Source of the DNA: Omphiscola glabra | Taxonomy: Eukaryota > Mollusca > Gastropoda > Lymnaeidae | Assembly (NCBI GenBank): GCA_964017045.1 | Contig: OZ024806.1 | Span: 507,502-571,501 of the forward strand | Direction of reading: 5' to 3' | Length of the DNA stretch: 64,000 bases | Shown here: piece by piece, positions 12,258 to 24,498 of the stretch | How the letters are laid out: the number at the start of each line of letters is the position of its first letter | Position numbering within the stretch: the stretch's first letter is position 1 | Program-made: the position numbers and the translations under genes | Notes under the pieces: model-generated | Seen by the model: only the letters and a program-made list of their open reading frames with translations | Database searches by the model: none | Told to the model about the DNA's origin: nothing

Positions 12258-12893
12258 AGTCGCATCTATTCCTTCAAAGATTAGCATCTATTCAGTCAAA
12301 GAGTTCCATCTATTCCTTCAAAGATTAGCATCTATTCCGTCAAAGAGTCGCATCTATTCATTCAAAGAGTTCCATCTATTCCTTCAAAGATTAGCATCTA
12401 TTCCTTCAAAGATTAGCATCTATTCCGCCAAAGAGTCGCATCTATTCCTTCAAAGAGTCCCATCTATTCCTTCAAAGATTAGCATCTATTCCTTCAAAGA
12501 GTCGCATCTATTCCTTCAAAGAGTCCCATCTATTCCTTCAAAGATTAGCATCTATTCCTTCAAAGAGTCGCATCTATTCCTTCAAAGAGTCCCATCTATT
12601 CCTTCAAAGATTAGCATCTATTCCGTCAAAGAGTCGCATCTATTCCTTCAAAGAGTCCCATCTATTCCTTCAAAGATTAGCATCTATTCCTTCAAAGATT
12701 AGCATCTATTCCTTCAAAGATTAGCATCTATTCCTTCAAAGATTAGCATCTATTCCTTCAAAGAGTCTCATCTATTCCTTCAAAGATTAGCATCTATTCC
12801 TTCAAAGAGTCCCATCTATTCCTTCAAAGATTAGCATCTATTCCTTCAAAGAGTCCCATCTATTCTTTCAAAGAGTCGCATCTATTCCTTCAC
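12258..12893. repeat. 22-bp minisatellite (CATCTATTCCTTCAAAGA core)
   Basis: About 29 copies alternating GATTAG, GAGTCG and GAGTCCC variants, with partial dimer and trimer order. Confidence 0.96.
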
Positions 12894-12959
12894 TGATTGT
12901 ATCCCAGCACTCGGGTTGAGAATCCCTCTTGCGATGCAATTTCCAGGAATAATTATATT

Positions 12960-13010
12960 TGTGTGTGGTGTGTGTGGAGTGTGTGTGGTGTGTGTGTGGA
13001 GTGTCTCTAC
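12960..13010. repeat. TG-rich simple repeat
   Basis: GTGTGTGGTG / GTGTGGAG tract of about 50 bp in otherwise single-copy sequence (12894-13075). Confidence 0.85.
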
Positions 13011-13075
13011 TTTCTTGTTTCCAGTTCGTTTCGCCCGTCCGTACCTTCGGCTTCGTTGTCACATTAAATAATATC

Positions 13076-13385
13076 ATGACAATAATGCACTCCTGACAGT
13101 AAGATACACTCGTGACAGGAAGATACACTCGTGACAGGAAGATACACTCGACAATATCATGACAATAATGCACTCATGACAGGAAGATACACTCGACCAT
13201 ATCATGACAATAATGCACTCCTGACAGGAAGATACACTCGTGACAGGAAGATACACTCGTGACAGGAAGATACACTCGACAATATCATGACAATAATGCA
13301 CTCCTGACAGGAAGATACACTCGTGACAGGAAGATACACTCGTGACAGGAAGATACACTCGTGACGGGAAGATACACTCGATGTA
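13076..13385. repeat. 19-bp minisatellite (TGACAGGAAGATACACTCG)
   Basis: Blocks of the 19-mer are separated by recurring spacers containing ATATCATGACAATAATGC, giving a higher-order pattern. Confidence 0.95.
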
Positions 13386-13476
13386 TCTTTTATTTTGATA
13401 TCTATAAATTCCTATTTTAATGAAATCCATAAAGAAGTATTTTTGTTTTTATAATCTTTTGAACAGCTGCTCCGTC

Positions 13477-14152
13477 ATATAATGTGATGTATAATGTGAT
13501 GTATAATGTAATGTATAATGTGATGTATAATGTGATGTATAATGTGGTGTATAATGTGATGTATAATGTAATGTATAATGTGGTGTATAATGTGATGTAT
13601 AATGTGATGTATAATATGGTGTATAATGTGATGTATAATGTGATGTATAATGTGATGTATAATGTGATGTATAATGTGATGTATAATATGGTGTATAATG
13701 TGATGTATAATGTGATGTATAATGTGATGTATAATGTGATGTATAATATGGTGTATAATGTGGTGTATAATGTGATGTATAATGTGATGTATAATATGGT
13801 GTATAATGTGATGTATAATGTGATGTATAATGTGATGTATAATGTGATGTATAATGTGATGTATAATATGGTGTATAATGTGGTGTATAATGTGATGTAT
13901 AATGTGATGTATAATATGGTGTATAATGTGATGTATAATGTGATGTATAATATGGTGTATAATGTGGTGTATAATGTGATGTATAATGTGATGTATAATG
14001 TGATGTATAATGTGATGTATAATGTGATGTATAATATGGTGTATAATGTGGTGTATAATGTGATGTATAATGTGATGTATAATGTGATGTATAATATGGT
14101 GTATAATGTGATGTATAATATGGTGTATAATGTGATGTATAATGTAATGTAT
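13477..14152. repeat. 12-bp minisatellite (GTGATGTATAAT)
   Basis: About 56 copies with ATGGT and GTGGT variants recurring in ordered blocks. Open frames on both strands are artefacts of a 12-bp period. Confidence 0.97.
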
Positions 14153-14290
14153 AATTTGACATACTGTGACAGCTTCACTTTGCTGTAGATATTTGCTAAT
14201 GACCGGAAGTGAATCCCATAATTCATGTGGTGTAACATGGGATTAGCTAGGGGTCGTATGAAAATAACGCTGTGCAACCAGGGCCGTCAC

Positions 14291-14726
14291 GTGACTCGTG
14301 GAGGGTCCCCTGCCACTATTCGGTTTGTGACTCGTGGAGGGCCCACTGCCACTATTCGGTTTGTGACTCGTGGAGGGCCCCCTGCCACTATTCGGTTTGT
14401 GACTCGTGGAGGGCCCCCTGCCACTATTCGGTTTGTGACTCGTGGAGGGCCCCCTGCTACTATTCTGTTTGTGACTCGTGGAGGGCCCCCTGCCACTATT
14501 CGGTTTGTGACTCGTGGAGGGCCCCCTGCCACTATTCGGTTTGTGACTCGTGGAGGGCCCCCTGCCACTATTCGGTTTGTGACTCGTGGAGGGCCCCCTG
14601 CCACTATTCGGTTTGTGACTCGTGGAGGGCCCCCTGCCACTATTCGGTTTGTGACTCGTGGAGGGCCCCCTGCCACTATTCGGTTTGTGACTCGTGGAGG
14701 GCCCCCTGCCACTATTCGGTTTGTGG
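14291..14726. repeat. 36-bp minisatellite, 12 copies
   Basis: The unit begins GTGACTCGTGGAGGGCCCCC. Copies are highly similar. The frame with period RGGPPATIRFVT is repeat translation. Confidence 0.97.
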
Positions 14727-14826
14727 CCCCTTGTTATTTAAAGTTGATGTTTCAAATTTTGTCACTTTGGGACCCTTAGTTATCCAAGGCCCCCCCCCCC
14801 CCCTTTTAGCTGTTAGGTGTTGTAGG

Positions 14827-14985
14827 ACCCATGCACCGGCTCTGGGTGTAACACAGTGGTCGGCAAACTGCGGCTCACGACCCATGCACCGGCTCTGGAT
14901 GTAACACAGTGGTCGGCAAACTGCGGCTCACGACCCATGCACCGGCTCTGGATGTAACACAGTGGTCGGAAAACTGCGGCTCACG
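14827..14985. repeat. 53-bp triplicate containing a transposon end
   Basis: Three copies (14827, 14880, 14933) each join flank ACCCATGCACCGGC to the hAT-like end CAGTGGTCGGCAAACT. GACCC is shared by the left flank and the inner element edge, which explains the duplication junction. Confidence 0.92.
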
Positions 14986-15141
14986 ACCCGAGTGAGGCTC
15001 AGCTAGTCAGCCACAAATCGGTTTTGACTCCGAAAAATATGGTTCTTGACAGGTTCTTGAAAACAAATTTGTTTCGCAATTTTTTTTTATCGTCCTGCTG
15101 CGATTTTTGGCTCTTTTGACCAATGAGTTTGCCGACCACTG
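14960..15141. mobile_element. hAT-like MITE with 16-bp terminal inverted repeats
   Basis: The left end CAGTGGTCGGCAAACT (its third copy has one change) is matched by AGTTTGCCGACCACTG at the right. Flanks GTGTAACA (14846-14853, beside the outermost end copy) and GGGTAACG (15142-15149) agree at 6 of 8 positions, suggesting an old 8-bp TSD. No transposase frame, so non-autonomous. Confidence 0.8.
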
Positions 15142-15149
15142 GGGTAACG

Positions 15150-15689
15150 TATCTTTCCTTACACGCATTACCATCAAACATGCTCGCGACATTTCACCAT
15201 TCACTTGCCCGCCTTCAAGTAGCGCGTGAAACGCTTCTCCTGGTCAAGACCTGCAATGTCCTGGCTCTGGCAGGTGCCAACATCCGGCCATGAACGTTGT
15301 TTTAATGACGGGAAGTTGGTGCGAGGGATCACGTGATCAAAAGAAAGTCCCTTAAAGAGCCAGATCGTCCAATGGTTTTGGCCCTCGGCAGAGTGTCGGC
15401 TAAGAAACGTAATTCATTCACTCTCAAGGTCCAGAACACGTGTAATCAAATGTCTGAGACTCAGCCGAGATGGGAGGAGATGAATATTATTTTATACGTT
15501 GAAATCTAAACGCAAAATACTCAAAGAATGTGTGCCTCCACCTGGCGGGGGCCATATTCAGCCCCCCTTCCGCACCCACTTAGACGCATAGGAAACAATG
15601 TAAAGCGCCCACACCACCACAAACCCTCCCTTATTAGCCTCATGGCTATGGGGTCTAAAATATTCAGGTTTTTGGCTGGGAGCAAAAAT
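15150..15689. other. Single-copy region, no gene seen
   Basis: Moderately CpG-rich and free of arrays. No frame with recognisable protein. Confidence 0.5.
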
Positions 15690-15933
15690 GGTGGTAGCCA
15701 ACGCCTGGTGGACATTACATGATCGTAGCCGACCCCTGGTCGACATTGTATGATGGTAGCCGACCCCTGGTCGACATTGTATGATTGTAGCCGCCCCCTG
15801 GCCCAGATTGTATGATAGTAGACGACCCCTGGTCGACATTGTATGATGGTAGCCGACCCCTGGTCGAGATTGTATGATGGTAGCCGACCCCTGGTCGAGA
15901 TTGTATGATGGTAGCCGACCCCTGGCCGAATTG
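15690..15933. repeat. 31-bp minisatellite, about 8 copies
   Basis: The unit begins ATGATGGTAGCCGACCCCTG. It is followed by a G13 tract at 15981-15993. Confidence 0.95.
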
Positions 15934-16055
15934 CATGCTAACTTCTGCGGGTAATATTGATTGCATCGCTCACTCAAGGTGGGGGGGGGGGGGAAGTCAC
16001 GGCTCATCCGTTATGCTGTAACAGTAATAATAATGAAACTTGTGGTGTGGCACAT

Positions 16056-16978
16056 CTGCAGTCATAAGCATCCCTCGTGCAGTCATGGACATCCCTCATA
16101 CAGTCATATACAGCCTTCAAACAGTCATATACAGCCCTCGTACAGTCGTGGACAGCCCTCGTACAGTCATAGAAAGCCCTCGTACAGTCATATACAGCCC
16201 TCGTACAGTCATATACAGCCCTCGAACAGTCATATACATCCCTCGTACAGTCATGGACAGCCCTCATACAGTCATATACAACCTTCAAACAGTCATATAC
16301 AGCCCTCGTACAGTCGTGGACAGCCCTCATACAGTCATATACAGCCCTCATACAGTCATATACAGCCCTCGTACAGTCATGGACAACCCTCATACAGTCA
16401 TATACAGCCCTCGTACAGTCATATACATCCCTCGTACAGTCATGGACAGCCTTCAAACAGTCATATACAGCCCTTGTGCAGTCGTATACATCCCTCGTAG
16501 TCATGAACAGCCTTCAAACAGTCATAAACAGCCCTAGTACGGTCGTATACATCCCTCATACAGTCATATGTCGGCCTCGTACAGTCATATACACCTCACG
16601 TACTGTCATATACAGTCCTCGTACAGTCAAGAACAGCTCTCGTACAGTCATATACAACCCTCGTAAGTCATATACATCCCTCATGCAGTCATATACAGCC
16701 CTCATACAGTAATATACATCCCTAACACCGTCATATACAGCCCTCGTAAGTCATACAGCTCTCATACAGTCATGTGTCGGCCTTGTACAGTCATATACAG
16801 CCCTCATACAGTCATATACATCTATCATACAGTCATATACATCCCTCGTAAGTGATATCAGCCCCCAAACACTCATATACAGCCCTCATACAATCATATA
16901 AGGGCCCTCATACAGTCATATACAGCCCTCATACAGTCATATACAGCCCTCATACAGTCATATACAGCCCTCGGTATT
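16056..16978. repeat. 21-bp minisatellite (CAGTCATATACAGCCCTCGTA)
   Basis: About 44 copies, degenerate, with substitutions and 1-2 bp deletions concentrated after 16490. Confidence 0.96.
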
Positions 16979-17172
16979 TACAGTACATATAATTTGACAG
17001 CTCTATCGACTCATATGTACGGTATATGTAATGTGACAGTGACAGATCAATCCACTCGTATGTACGGTATAACGTACCGTCGATACATATAATGTGACAT
17101 ATCTATCTAAAATACCCCTGGACCACTGTAAGGATTAGTCAACAAAATAGCGTCGCTGAAAAGCTAACTAGG
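16979..17172. repeat. Diverged repeat of about 55 bp
   Basis: Three loose copies share TATGTACGGTAT and ATATAATGTGACA. Confidence 0.7.
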
Positions 17173-19507
17173 GTGGTACACAGAGATGGGGTGGTACACA
17201 GAGATGGAGGTACACAGAGATGGGGGTTCACAGAGATGGAGGTTCACAGAGATGGAGGTTCACAGAGATGGAGGTTCACAGAGATGGAGGTTCACAGAGA
17301 TGGAGGTTCACAGAGATGGAGGTTCACAGAGATGGAGGTTCACAGAGATGGAGGTTCACAGAGATGGAGGTACACAGAGATGGAGGTTCACAGAGATGGA
17401 GGTTCACAGAGATGGAGGTTCACAGAGATGGAGGTTCACAGAGATGGAGGTTCACAGAGATGGAGGTTCACAGAGATGGAGGTTCACAGAGATGGAGGTT
17501 CACAGAGATGGAGGTTCACCGAGATGGAGGTTCACAGAGATGGAGGTTCACAGAGATGGAGGTTCACAGAGATGGAGGTTCACAGAGATGGAGGTTCACA
17601 GAGATGGAGGTTCACAGAGATGGAGGTACACAGAGATGGAGGTTCACAGAGATGGAGGTTCACAGAGATGGAGGTTCACAGAGATGGAGGTTCACAGAGA
17701 TGGAGGTTCACAGAGATGGAGGTTCACAGAGATGGTGGTTCACAGAGATGGTGGTTCACAGAGATGGAGGTTCACAGAGATGGAGGTTCACAGAGATGGA
17801 GGTTCACAGAGATGGAGGTTCACAGAGATGGAGGTTCACAGAGATGGAGGTTCACAGAGATGGAGGTTCACAGAGATGGAGGTTCACAGAGATGGAGGTT
17901 CACAGAGATGGAGGTTCACAGAGATGGAGGTTCACAGAGATGGAGGTTCACAGAGATGGAGGTTCACAGAGATGGAGGTTCACAGAGATGGAGGTACACA
18001 GAGATGGAGGTTCACAGAGATGGAGGTTCACAGAGATGGAGGTTCACAGAGATGAAGGTTCACAGAGATGGAGGTTCACAGAGATGGAGGTTCACAGAGA
18101 TGGAGGTTCACAGAGATGGAGGTTCACAGAGATGGAGGTTCACAGAGATGGAGGTACACAGAGATGGAGGTTCACAGAGATGGAGGTACACAGAGATGGA
18201 GGTTCACAGAGATGGAGGTTCACAGAGATGGAGGTACACAGAGATGGAGGTTCACAGAGATGGAGGTACACATATATCGAGGTGGTACACAGAGATGGGG
18301 TGGTACACAGAGATGGAGGTACACAGAGATGGGGGTACACAGAGATGGAGGTACACAGAGATGGTGGTACACGTATATCGAGGTGGTACACAGAGATGGG
18401 GTGGTACACAGAGATGGAGGTACACAGAGATGGTGGTACACATATATCGAGGTGGTACACCGAGATGGGGTGGTACACAGATATGGAGGTACACGGAAAT
18501 GGAGGTACAGAGATGGCGGTTCACAGAGATTGTGGTACAACGAAATGGAGGTACACAGAGGTGGAGGTTCACAGAGATTGTGGTACAACGAAATGGAGGT
18601 TCACAGAGATTGTGGTACAACGAAATGGAGGTACACAGAGATGGAGGTTCGAAGAGATGGAGGTTCACAGAGATGGAGGTTCACAGAGATGGAGGTTCAC
18701 AGAGATTGTGGTACAACGAAATGGAGGTTCACAGAGATGGAGGTTCACAGAGATTGTGGTACAACGAAATGGAGGTACACAGAGATGGAGGTACACAGAG
18801 ATGGAGGTACACAGAGATGGAGGTACACAGAGATGGAGGTACACAGAGATGGTGGTACACAGAGATGGAGGTACACAGAGATGGAGGTACACAGAGATGG
18901 AGGTTCACAGAGATTGTGGTACAACGAAATGGAGGTTCACAGAGATTGTGGTACAACGAAATGGAGGTACACAGAGATGGAGGTTCACAGAGATGGAGGT
19001 TCACAGAGATGGAGGTTCACAGAGATGGAGGTTCACAGAGATGGAGGTTCACAGAGATTGTGGTACAACGAAATGGAGGTTCACAGAGATGGAGGTTCAC
19101 AGAGATTGTGGTACAACGAAATGGAGGTACACAGAGATGGAGGTACACAGAGATGGAGGTACACAGAGATGGAGGTACACAGAGATGGAGGTACACAGAG
19201 ATGGAGGTACACAGAGATGGAGGTACACAGAGATGGAGGTTCACAGAGATGGAGGTTCACAGAGATGGAGGTTCACAGAGATGGAGGTACACAGAGATGG
19301 AGGTTCACAGAGATGGAGGTACACAGAGATGGAGGTACACAGAGATGGAGGTACACAGAGATGGTGGTACACAGAGATGGAGGTACACAGAGATGGTGGT
19401 ACACAGAGATGGAGGTACACAGAGATGGAGGTACACAGAGATGGAGGTACACAGAGATGGAGGTACACAGAGATGGAGGTACACAGAGATGGAGGTACAC
19501 AGAGATG
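17173..19507. repeat. 16-bp minisatellite, about 145 copies (TTCACAGAGATGGAGG)
   Basis: Largest array in the window. Nearly uniform TTC-type units run to about 18230. A zone to about 18500 adds a diverged insert with CATATATCGAGGTGG (three copies). Then come 32-bp dimers carrying GATTGTGGTACAACGAAATG, and finally uniform TAC-type units. Since 16 is not divisible by 3, all three forward frames read the same 16-residue cycle; a 782-codon frame here is not a gene. Confidence 0.98.
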
Positions 19508-19639
19508 ACAACACACCATGATAAAAAGTTGTGGTTTTTTTGGGGTGTGGGGGGGGGGGGCACATAACAAATTATTGACAAGATATTTTGTCAAACTCAA
19601 TTTCAGGATTCTTTTTTGCCTCGTATATAACTTAGTTGA

Positions 19640-19876
19640 CACACATTGACACACAAACACAACATTGACACACAAACACAACATTGACACACATACACAA
19701 CATTGACACACATACACAACATTGACACACATACACAACATTGACACACATACACAACATTGGCACACATACACTACATTGGCACACACACACAGCATTG
19801 ACACACATACACAGCATTGACACACATACACAACATTGACACACATACACAACATTGACACACATACACAACATTG
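19640..19876. repeat. 19-bp minisatellite (ACATTGACACACATACACA)
   Basis: About 12 copies. The Cys/Val-rich minus-strand frame over it is repeat translation. Confidence 0.95.
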
Positions 19877-19944
19877 CACTGCAATCTGATAATGTGACAA
19901 TTAAGGTTGGTGAATCATTAAAATATGATATTGTGCATATAACA

Positions 19945-20232
19945 GGTGAACATGACGTGTATGAGTGTGTAACATGTAAACATCATGATGTGTATGAGTG
20001 TAACAGGTAAACATCATGATGTGTATGAGTGTGTAACAGGTAAACATCATGATGTGTATGAGTGTGTAACAGGTAAACATCATGATGTGTATGCGTGTGT
20101 AACAGGTAAAAATCATGACGTGTATGAGTGTGTAATAGGTAAACATCATGACGTGTATGAGTGTGTAACAGGTAAACATCATGATGTGTATGAGTGTGTA
20201 ACAGGTAAACATCATGATGTGTATGTAACATG
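19945..20232. repeat. 33-bp minisatellite, about 8 copies
   Basis: The unit contains GTAACAGGTAAACATCATGA and GTGTATGAGTGT. Confidence 0.95.
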
Positions 20233-20269
20233 TCTTACACGCACTCTTATACACAACATGTTGTTTTCC

Positions 20270-21010
20270 CGGTGTTGACCATCAGCAACACCTCCCCATC
20301 CTCTCTCCCTCCCTCAGCCCGATATTCTCAACGGTCAAAAGCAGATGGTCAGCTGTGATAGCACCGACATGAATCGGTTTATTACGAGGCAGGGTTGGCT
20401 CGCCGCGGCGCCGGTGGTTGCGGTGTGCTAGGCTTTGTGGTTGTGTGTCTGTGTGTGCGCCATGCACGATACCACACCGTTTAGTGATCAAGCCCTCGTC
20501 TCTTTCGCATCGCCAAGCTCTGCATTACCGCGCCTGGCCGAGGACGTGTTGGCGAGGGCGATATGTGCGGCAGCCGTGGATACACGGGCTGTTTTTTTTG
20601 GTCCTCCCCCTCTCTCTCGTCCTCCTCCCTGCGTCGCAGTGAAAGCAGTTGGCAATTTATTGTCGAGCCGTTGGCAAGACTGACACACGACTACACGGCG
20701 TGTTGTTGTTGTTTATTAGTCTCGCGTGTTATGGATTATAGTGTGCTGGTGAACGTTTAGGTGGATTATACGCTTCTCTCCGACACGCTCGCTGCAGTGG
20801 TATGTAGGCGTCACGTGCTAGTCAACAGCTGAGGGAGACATTTTTGTTTTCCCATCAATTGTGTCAATGTTGTGTTCGTTTTAGTGAGGACATCTGTTCA
20901 CCCGGGACAATCATTGGTGGACAAAATGGATGTTAGTGAGGTGTTCGAGTTTGTGCCGTGTTTGGAGTCTCACTGAGACCTGTGAAGTGAGTTGAAGGGA
21001 CGAGTCTGTG
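20270..21010 (+). promoter_or_regulatory. CpG-rich single-copy island, possible promoter/5' exon
   Basis: 740 bp free of tandem repeats, with dense CpG around 20395-20700, which stands out in this window. A GTGAGT donor-like site lies near 20987, after a short ATG frame in good context (ATGG at 20926, 16 codons). A 5' untranslated exon, possibly of the coactivator 39 kb downstream, is speculation. Confidence 0.3.
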
Positions 21011-21348
21011 TGTGTTACTAATACTATTATTAGTATTATGCCGTAGTAAGTGGGACAGTAGGCAACCGCCATTACTGGGTAGGTTTTACACTTAACAACA
21101 CACACCTGAACAACACACAAGGGAAAGTATGGCGCATTTAATTAGAATCTATTTTATTCCAGACTCTGGCATCTGATTGCACAAACCTGATTTCTTAATG
21201 ACTCATTGTACTCATTAATTTTTTTGTCTGATACAAAGCATCTGACTCATTATACATTTCGATTTTTTTAATTACACCAATTTAATTAGTCCTACCTATT
21301 TATAATTTATAGATCGGATGTAGTTTGTTTAAACGTGATTATACTTTG
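21011..21348. other. AT-rich single-copy DNA
   Basis: No gene or element recognised. Confidence 0.5.
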
Positions 21349-21841
21349 AGTATGACAGATAACTTGTATATGACAGATACCCAAGGTTTGACAGATACCC
21401 AAGGTTTGGCAGATACCCAAGGTATGACAGATACTTTTGGTATTTTTATGACGGATACCATGGATATGACAGATACCATGGGTATGACAGATACCTTGGG
21501 TATGACAGATACTCTGGGCATGGGTATGACAGATACTCTGGGCATGGGTATGACAGATACTCTGGGCATGGGTATGACAGATACTCTGGGCATGGGTATG
21601 ACAGATACTTTGGGCATGGGTATGACGGATACTTTGGGCATGGGTATGACAGATACCTTGGGTATGACGGATACCATGGGTATGACAGATACCATGGGTA
21701 TGACAGATACCTTGGGTATGACAGATACTCTGGGCATGGGTATGACAGATACTTTGGGCATGGGTATGACAGATACTTTGGGTATGACAGATACCATGGG
21801 TATGACAGATACCATGGGTATGACAGATACCTTGGGTATGA
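21349..21841. repeat. 18/24-bp minisatellite (TATGACAGATACCTTGGG)
   Basis: 18-bp units alternate with 24-bp units containing an extra GGCATG, and a mixed block recurs twice. Frames on both strands are repeat translation. Confidence 0.96.
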
Positions 21842-21993
21842 CCAACTTTGATGTAGTAATATAGAGACTTTAATTATCACTAAATTTGATGTATGACCTA
21901 AATGCCCCACCCATCAACACCCTTAGTTGCACAAGACTGTTGACCTATTGAATCTATATTTAGACATGACCACATTGTACAGCATTGCAATTG

Positions 21994-22187
21994 TTACAGT
22001 TACAATGATTAGACCTATAGGCTGTAGGACGGTTACAGTTACAATGATAAGACCTGTAGGCTGTAGGACGGTTACAGTTACAATGATTAGACCTATAGGC
22101 TGTAGGACGGTTACAGTTACAATGATTAGACCTATAGGCTGTAGGACGGTTACAGTTACAATGATTAGACCTATAGGCTGTAGGACT
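21994..22187. repeat. 39-bp minisatellite, 5 copies
   Basis: The unit begins TTACAGTTACAATGATTAGA. Copies are nearly identical. Confidence 0.96.
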
Positions 22188-22546
22188 ATTCCATGGATCA
22201 TAAACATCAGGCCTGCACCACCTCTGTCGAAGTAGTTACGGTTACAAAGTCTAAGTAAAGTAGTTACTGTAGTCTTTTATTTGGAGTGAGGGTTCTCATT
22301 TTTTATCTGTGGGGGTTGATGTGATCACATGGTGTTGCTGGTGTGTTAGTAATTGCTGTGAGAATTGTTAAATTAATTGTTAATTGAACAAGACATTTTT
22401 GTCATTGTATTTCATCTTTGTGAGGTCAGTGCCGGTCACTACTGGTTATTGAGAATCAGGTCCAGGGCTTGTTTTAATTTTGGTGGTGTGCAAAGCAGCC
22501 ACAGATAAACACAGATCCCTTGATTAAGTCAACAGTGTGTAAGTCA
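22188..22546. other. Single-copy spacer, no gene seen
   Basis: No motif recognised. Confidence 0.5.
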
Positions 22547-22803
22547 TGTGTCAGTCCAGTGGGTCACATCAAAACCAGGGCCCACAGTAGTGTGTATGGC
22601 TGTGTCAGTTAAGTGGGTCACATCAAAACCAGGGCCCACACTAGTGTGTATGGCTGTGTCAGTTAAATGGGTCACATCAAAACCAGGGCCCACAGTAGTG
22701 TGTATGGCTGTGTCAGTTAAGTGGGTCACATCAAAACCAGGGCCCTCAGTAGTGTGTATTGCTGTGTCAGTTAAGTGGGTCACATCAAAACCAGGGCCCA
22801 CTT
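22547..22803. repeat. 54-bp minisatellite, about 4.8 copies
   Basis: The unit contains GTGGGTCACATCAAAACCAG. Open frames on both strands follow from 54 = 3 x 18. Confidence 0.96.
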
Positions 22804-23492
22804 AATGGCAGCTTTCTTAGGGGACCATGTTTTTTTAGAGTACGTTACTTGAATATATTACATGGGCCATGTGAACATCTGTAATCTACTGTTTAGTAGT
22901 GAAAGTCACACTGGCATCTTGACAAGTGTATGTGGTCAAGGGGGTGAGGTCACAGGTCTCACCACTAAATGAAAGTGGATACCTGATAAACTATGCCACC
23001 TGGCAGGTTTTCATAGTGACTGTAATCCCAATCTCTCAAGGACATCACTACCAGATGGTCAGGTGTGTATACTGAGTGTATACCAATGTGAATTATACTT
23101 ATAACATCTGGTTAAATCTCATGTGACATTGGCTTGAGGGGGCAGGGCTTAAGATGTCAACTCAACAAGTGAAATGCATAATGTCATATTGTATGAACAA
23201 AAGATGTCTGATGCATGACAGCCCCCTCCTGCTAGTTAAATTGTGCCCCCCATTTGAATCTTCATTTAAAGACAAATGTACTGGGCCATGACCCACAGTA
23301 GGTCGTGACTGGCCCCCCACCCCCTCGTGACTGGGCCCCCTCACTGGACTTGTCTTCCTATTAGACATCAGCCAAGGTCATAGCCATTCCCCAGGTTCAT
23401 ATTGATCACATGCGTTATACCCACTAGCCCCTCCCATGGGTGGGTCATATATATCCCATATGTTTGACCCACCAGCCACTCCCTTGTGTGGG
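22804..23492. other. Single-copy region, no gene seen
   Basis: Array-free for nearly 700 bp. No coding frame beyond chance length was recognised. Confidence 0.5.
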
Positions 23493-23757
23493 TTAATAAT
23501 CTTTCAATATGTCTAGGGGTAATCTTTCAATATGTCTAGTCACACAGTCTAGTGGTAATCTTCCAAAATGTCTAGTGGTAATCTTCCAATATGTCTAGTG
23601 GTAATCTTCCAATATGTCTTGTGGTAATTTTCCAATATGTCTAGTGGCAATCTTCCAGTATGTCTAGTTGTAATCTTCCAATATGTCTAGTGGTAATCTT
23701 CCAATATGTCTAGTGGTAATCTTCCAATATGTCTTGTGTTAATTTTCCAATATGTCT
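23493..23757. repeat. 23-bp minisatellite (TAATCTTCCAATATGTCTAG core)
   Basis: About 11 copies with single-base variants. Confidence 0.95.
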
Positions 23758-23937
23758 TAACAACATAATCACCTCTGTTGTGAACCAGTGGTTCATAACT
23801 GGACAGTAAAATGTTACTGTGTGGGGGGTGTGGTGGGGGCTTGAATCTAATTCCCACCAAATTGTGTGTGTGGGAGGCCATATGCCAACATTTCGGAATG
23901 GGGTCAGTAATTAGCAGATACTTAATGTTGTTGATGT

Positions 23938-24089
23938 AGTCCAGTGGTACAGTTGAATCTGTTGTGGTCCAGTGGGTACAGTTGAACCTGCTGTGGTCCA
24001 GTGGATACAGTTGAACCTGATGTGGTCCAGTGGGTACAGTTGAACCTGCTGTGGTCCAGTGGGTACAGTTCAACCTGTTGTGGTCCAGC
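23938..24089. repeat. 29-bp minisatellite, about 5 copies
   Basis: The unit contains GGTCCAGTGGGTACAGTTGA. Confidence 0.94.
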
Positions 24090-24234
24090 TGGTTTGCACC
24101 TCTTGACGCTTGGACTGATCTCACAGGTAGCTGTGATAAGATACCAACATCTCCCCCACTAGCTGCCACCATTGTCCAAAATTTTTCATTGCTAGACTAG
24201 CTGTCACCATTAATGTATCTTATTCTGTCTCCTG

Positions 24235-24300
24235 GCCAGGACTGACAACATTGTGGCCATGACTCAACACCTTGTGGCCATGACTCACCTTGTGACCATG
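24235..24300. repeat. Short diverged repeat (TTGTGGCCATGACT core)
   Basis: Three to four loose copies. Confidence 0.75.
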
Positions 24301-24383
24301 ACTGACCACTGCAAAAAAAAAAACTAATATAAATCCCCTGGTAGTCCCATGTGTATGAATATAATTTCAAAACATGACTGGGT

Positions 24384-24498
24384 ACAAACACTGGTACAAG
24401 TGATGGTAATGTGTTGTTATAAACACTGGTACAAGTGATGGTAATGTGTTGTTACAAACACTGGTACAAGTGATAGTAATGTGTTGTTGTAAACACTG
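24384..24498. repeat. 35-bp minisatellite, left part (split by solo LTR)
   Basis: The unit begins AAACACTGGTACAAGTGATG. The same unit resumes at 25105, so the LTR interrupted this array. Confidence 0.93.

Noticed and set aside
17173..19521. 782-codon and 762-codon overlapping forward frames
   Set aside because: A 16-bp unit without stops opens all three frames with the same 16-residue cycle. There is no sign of selection for one frame.
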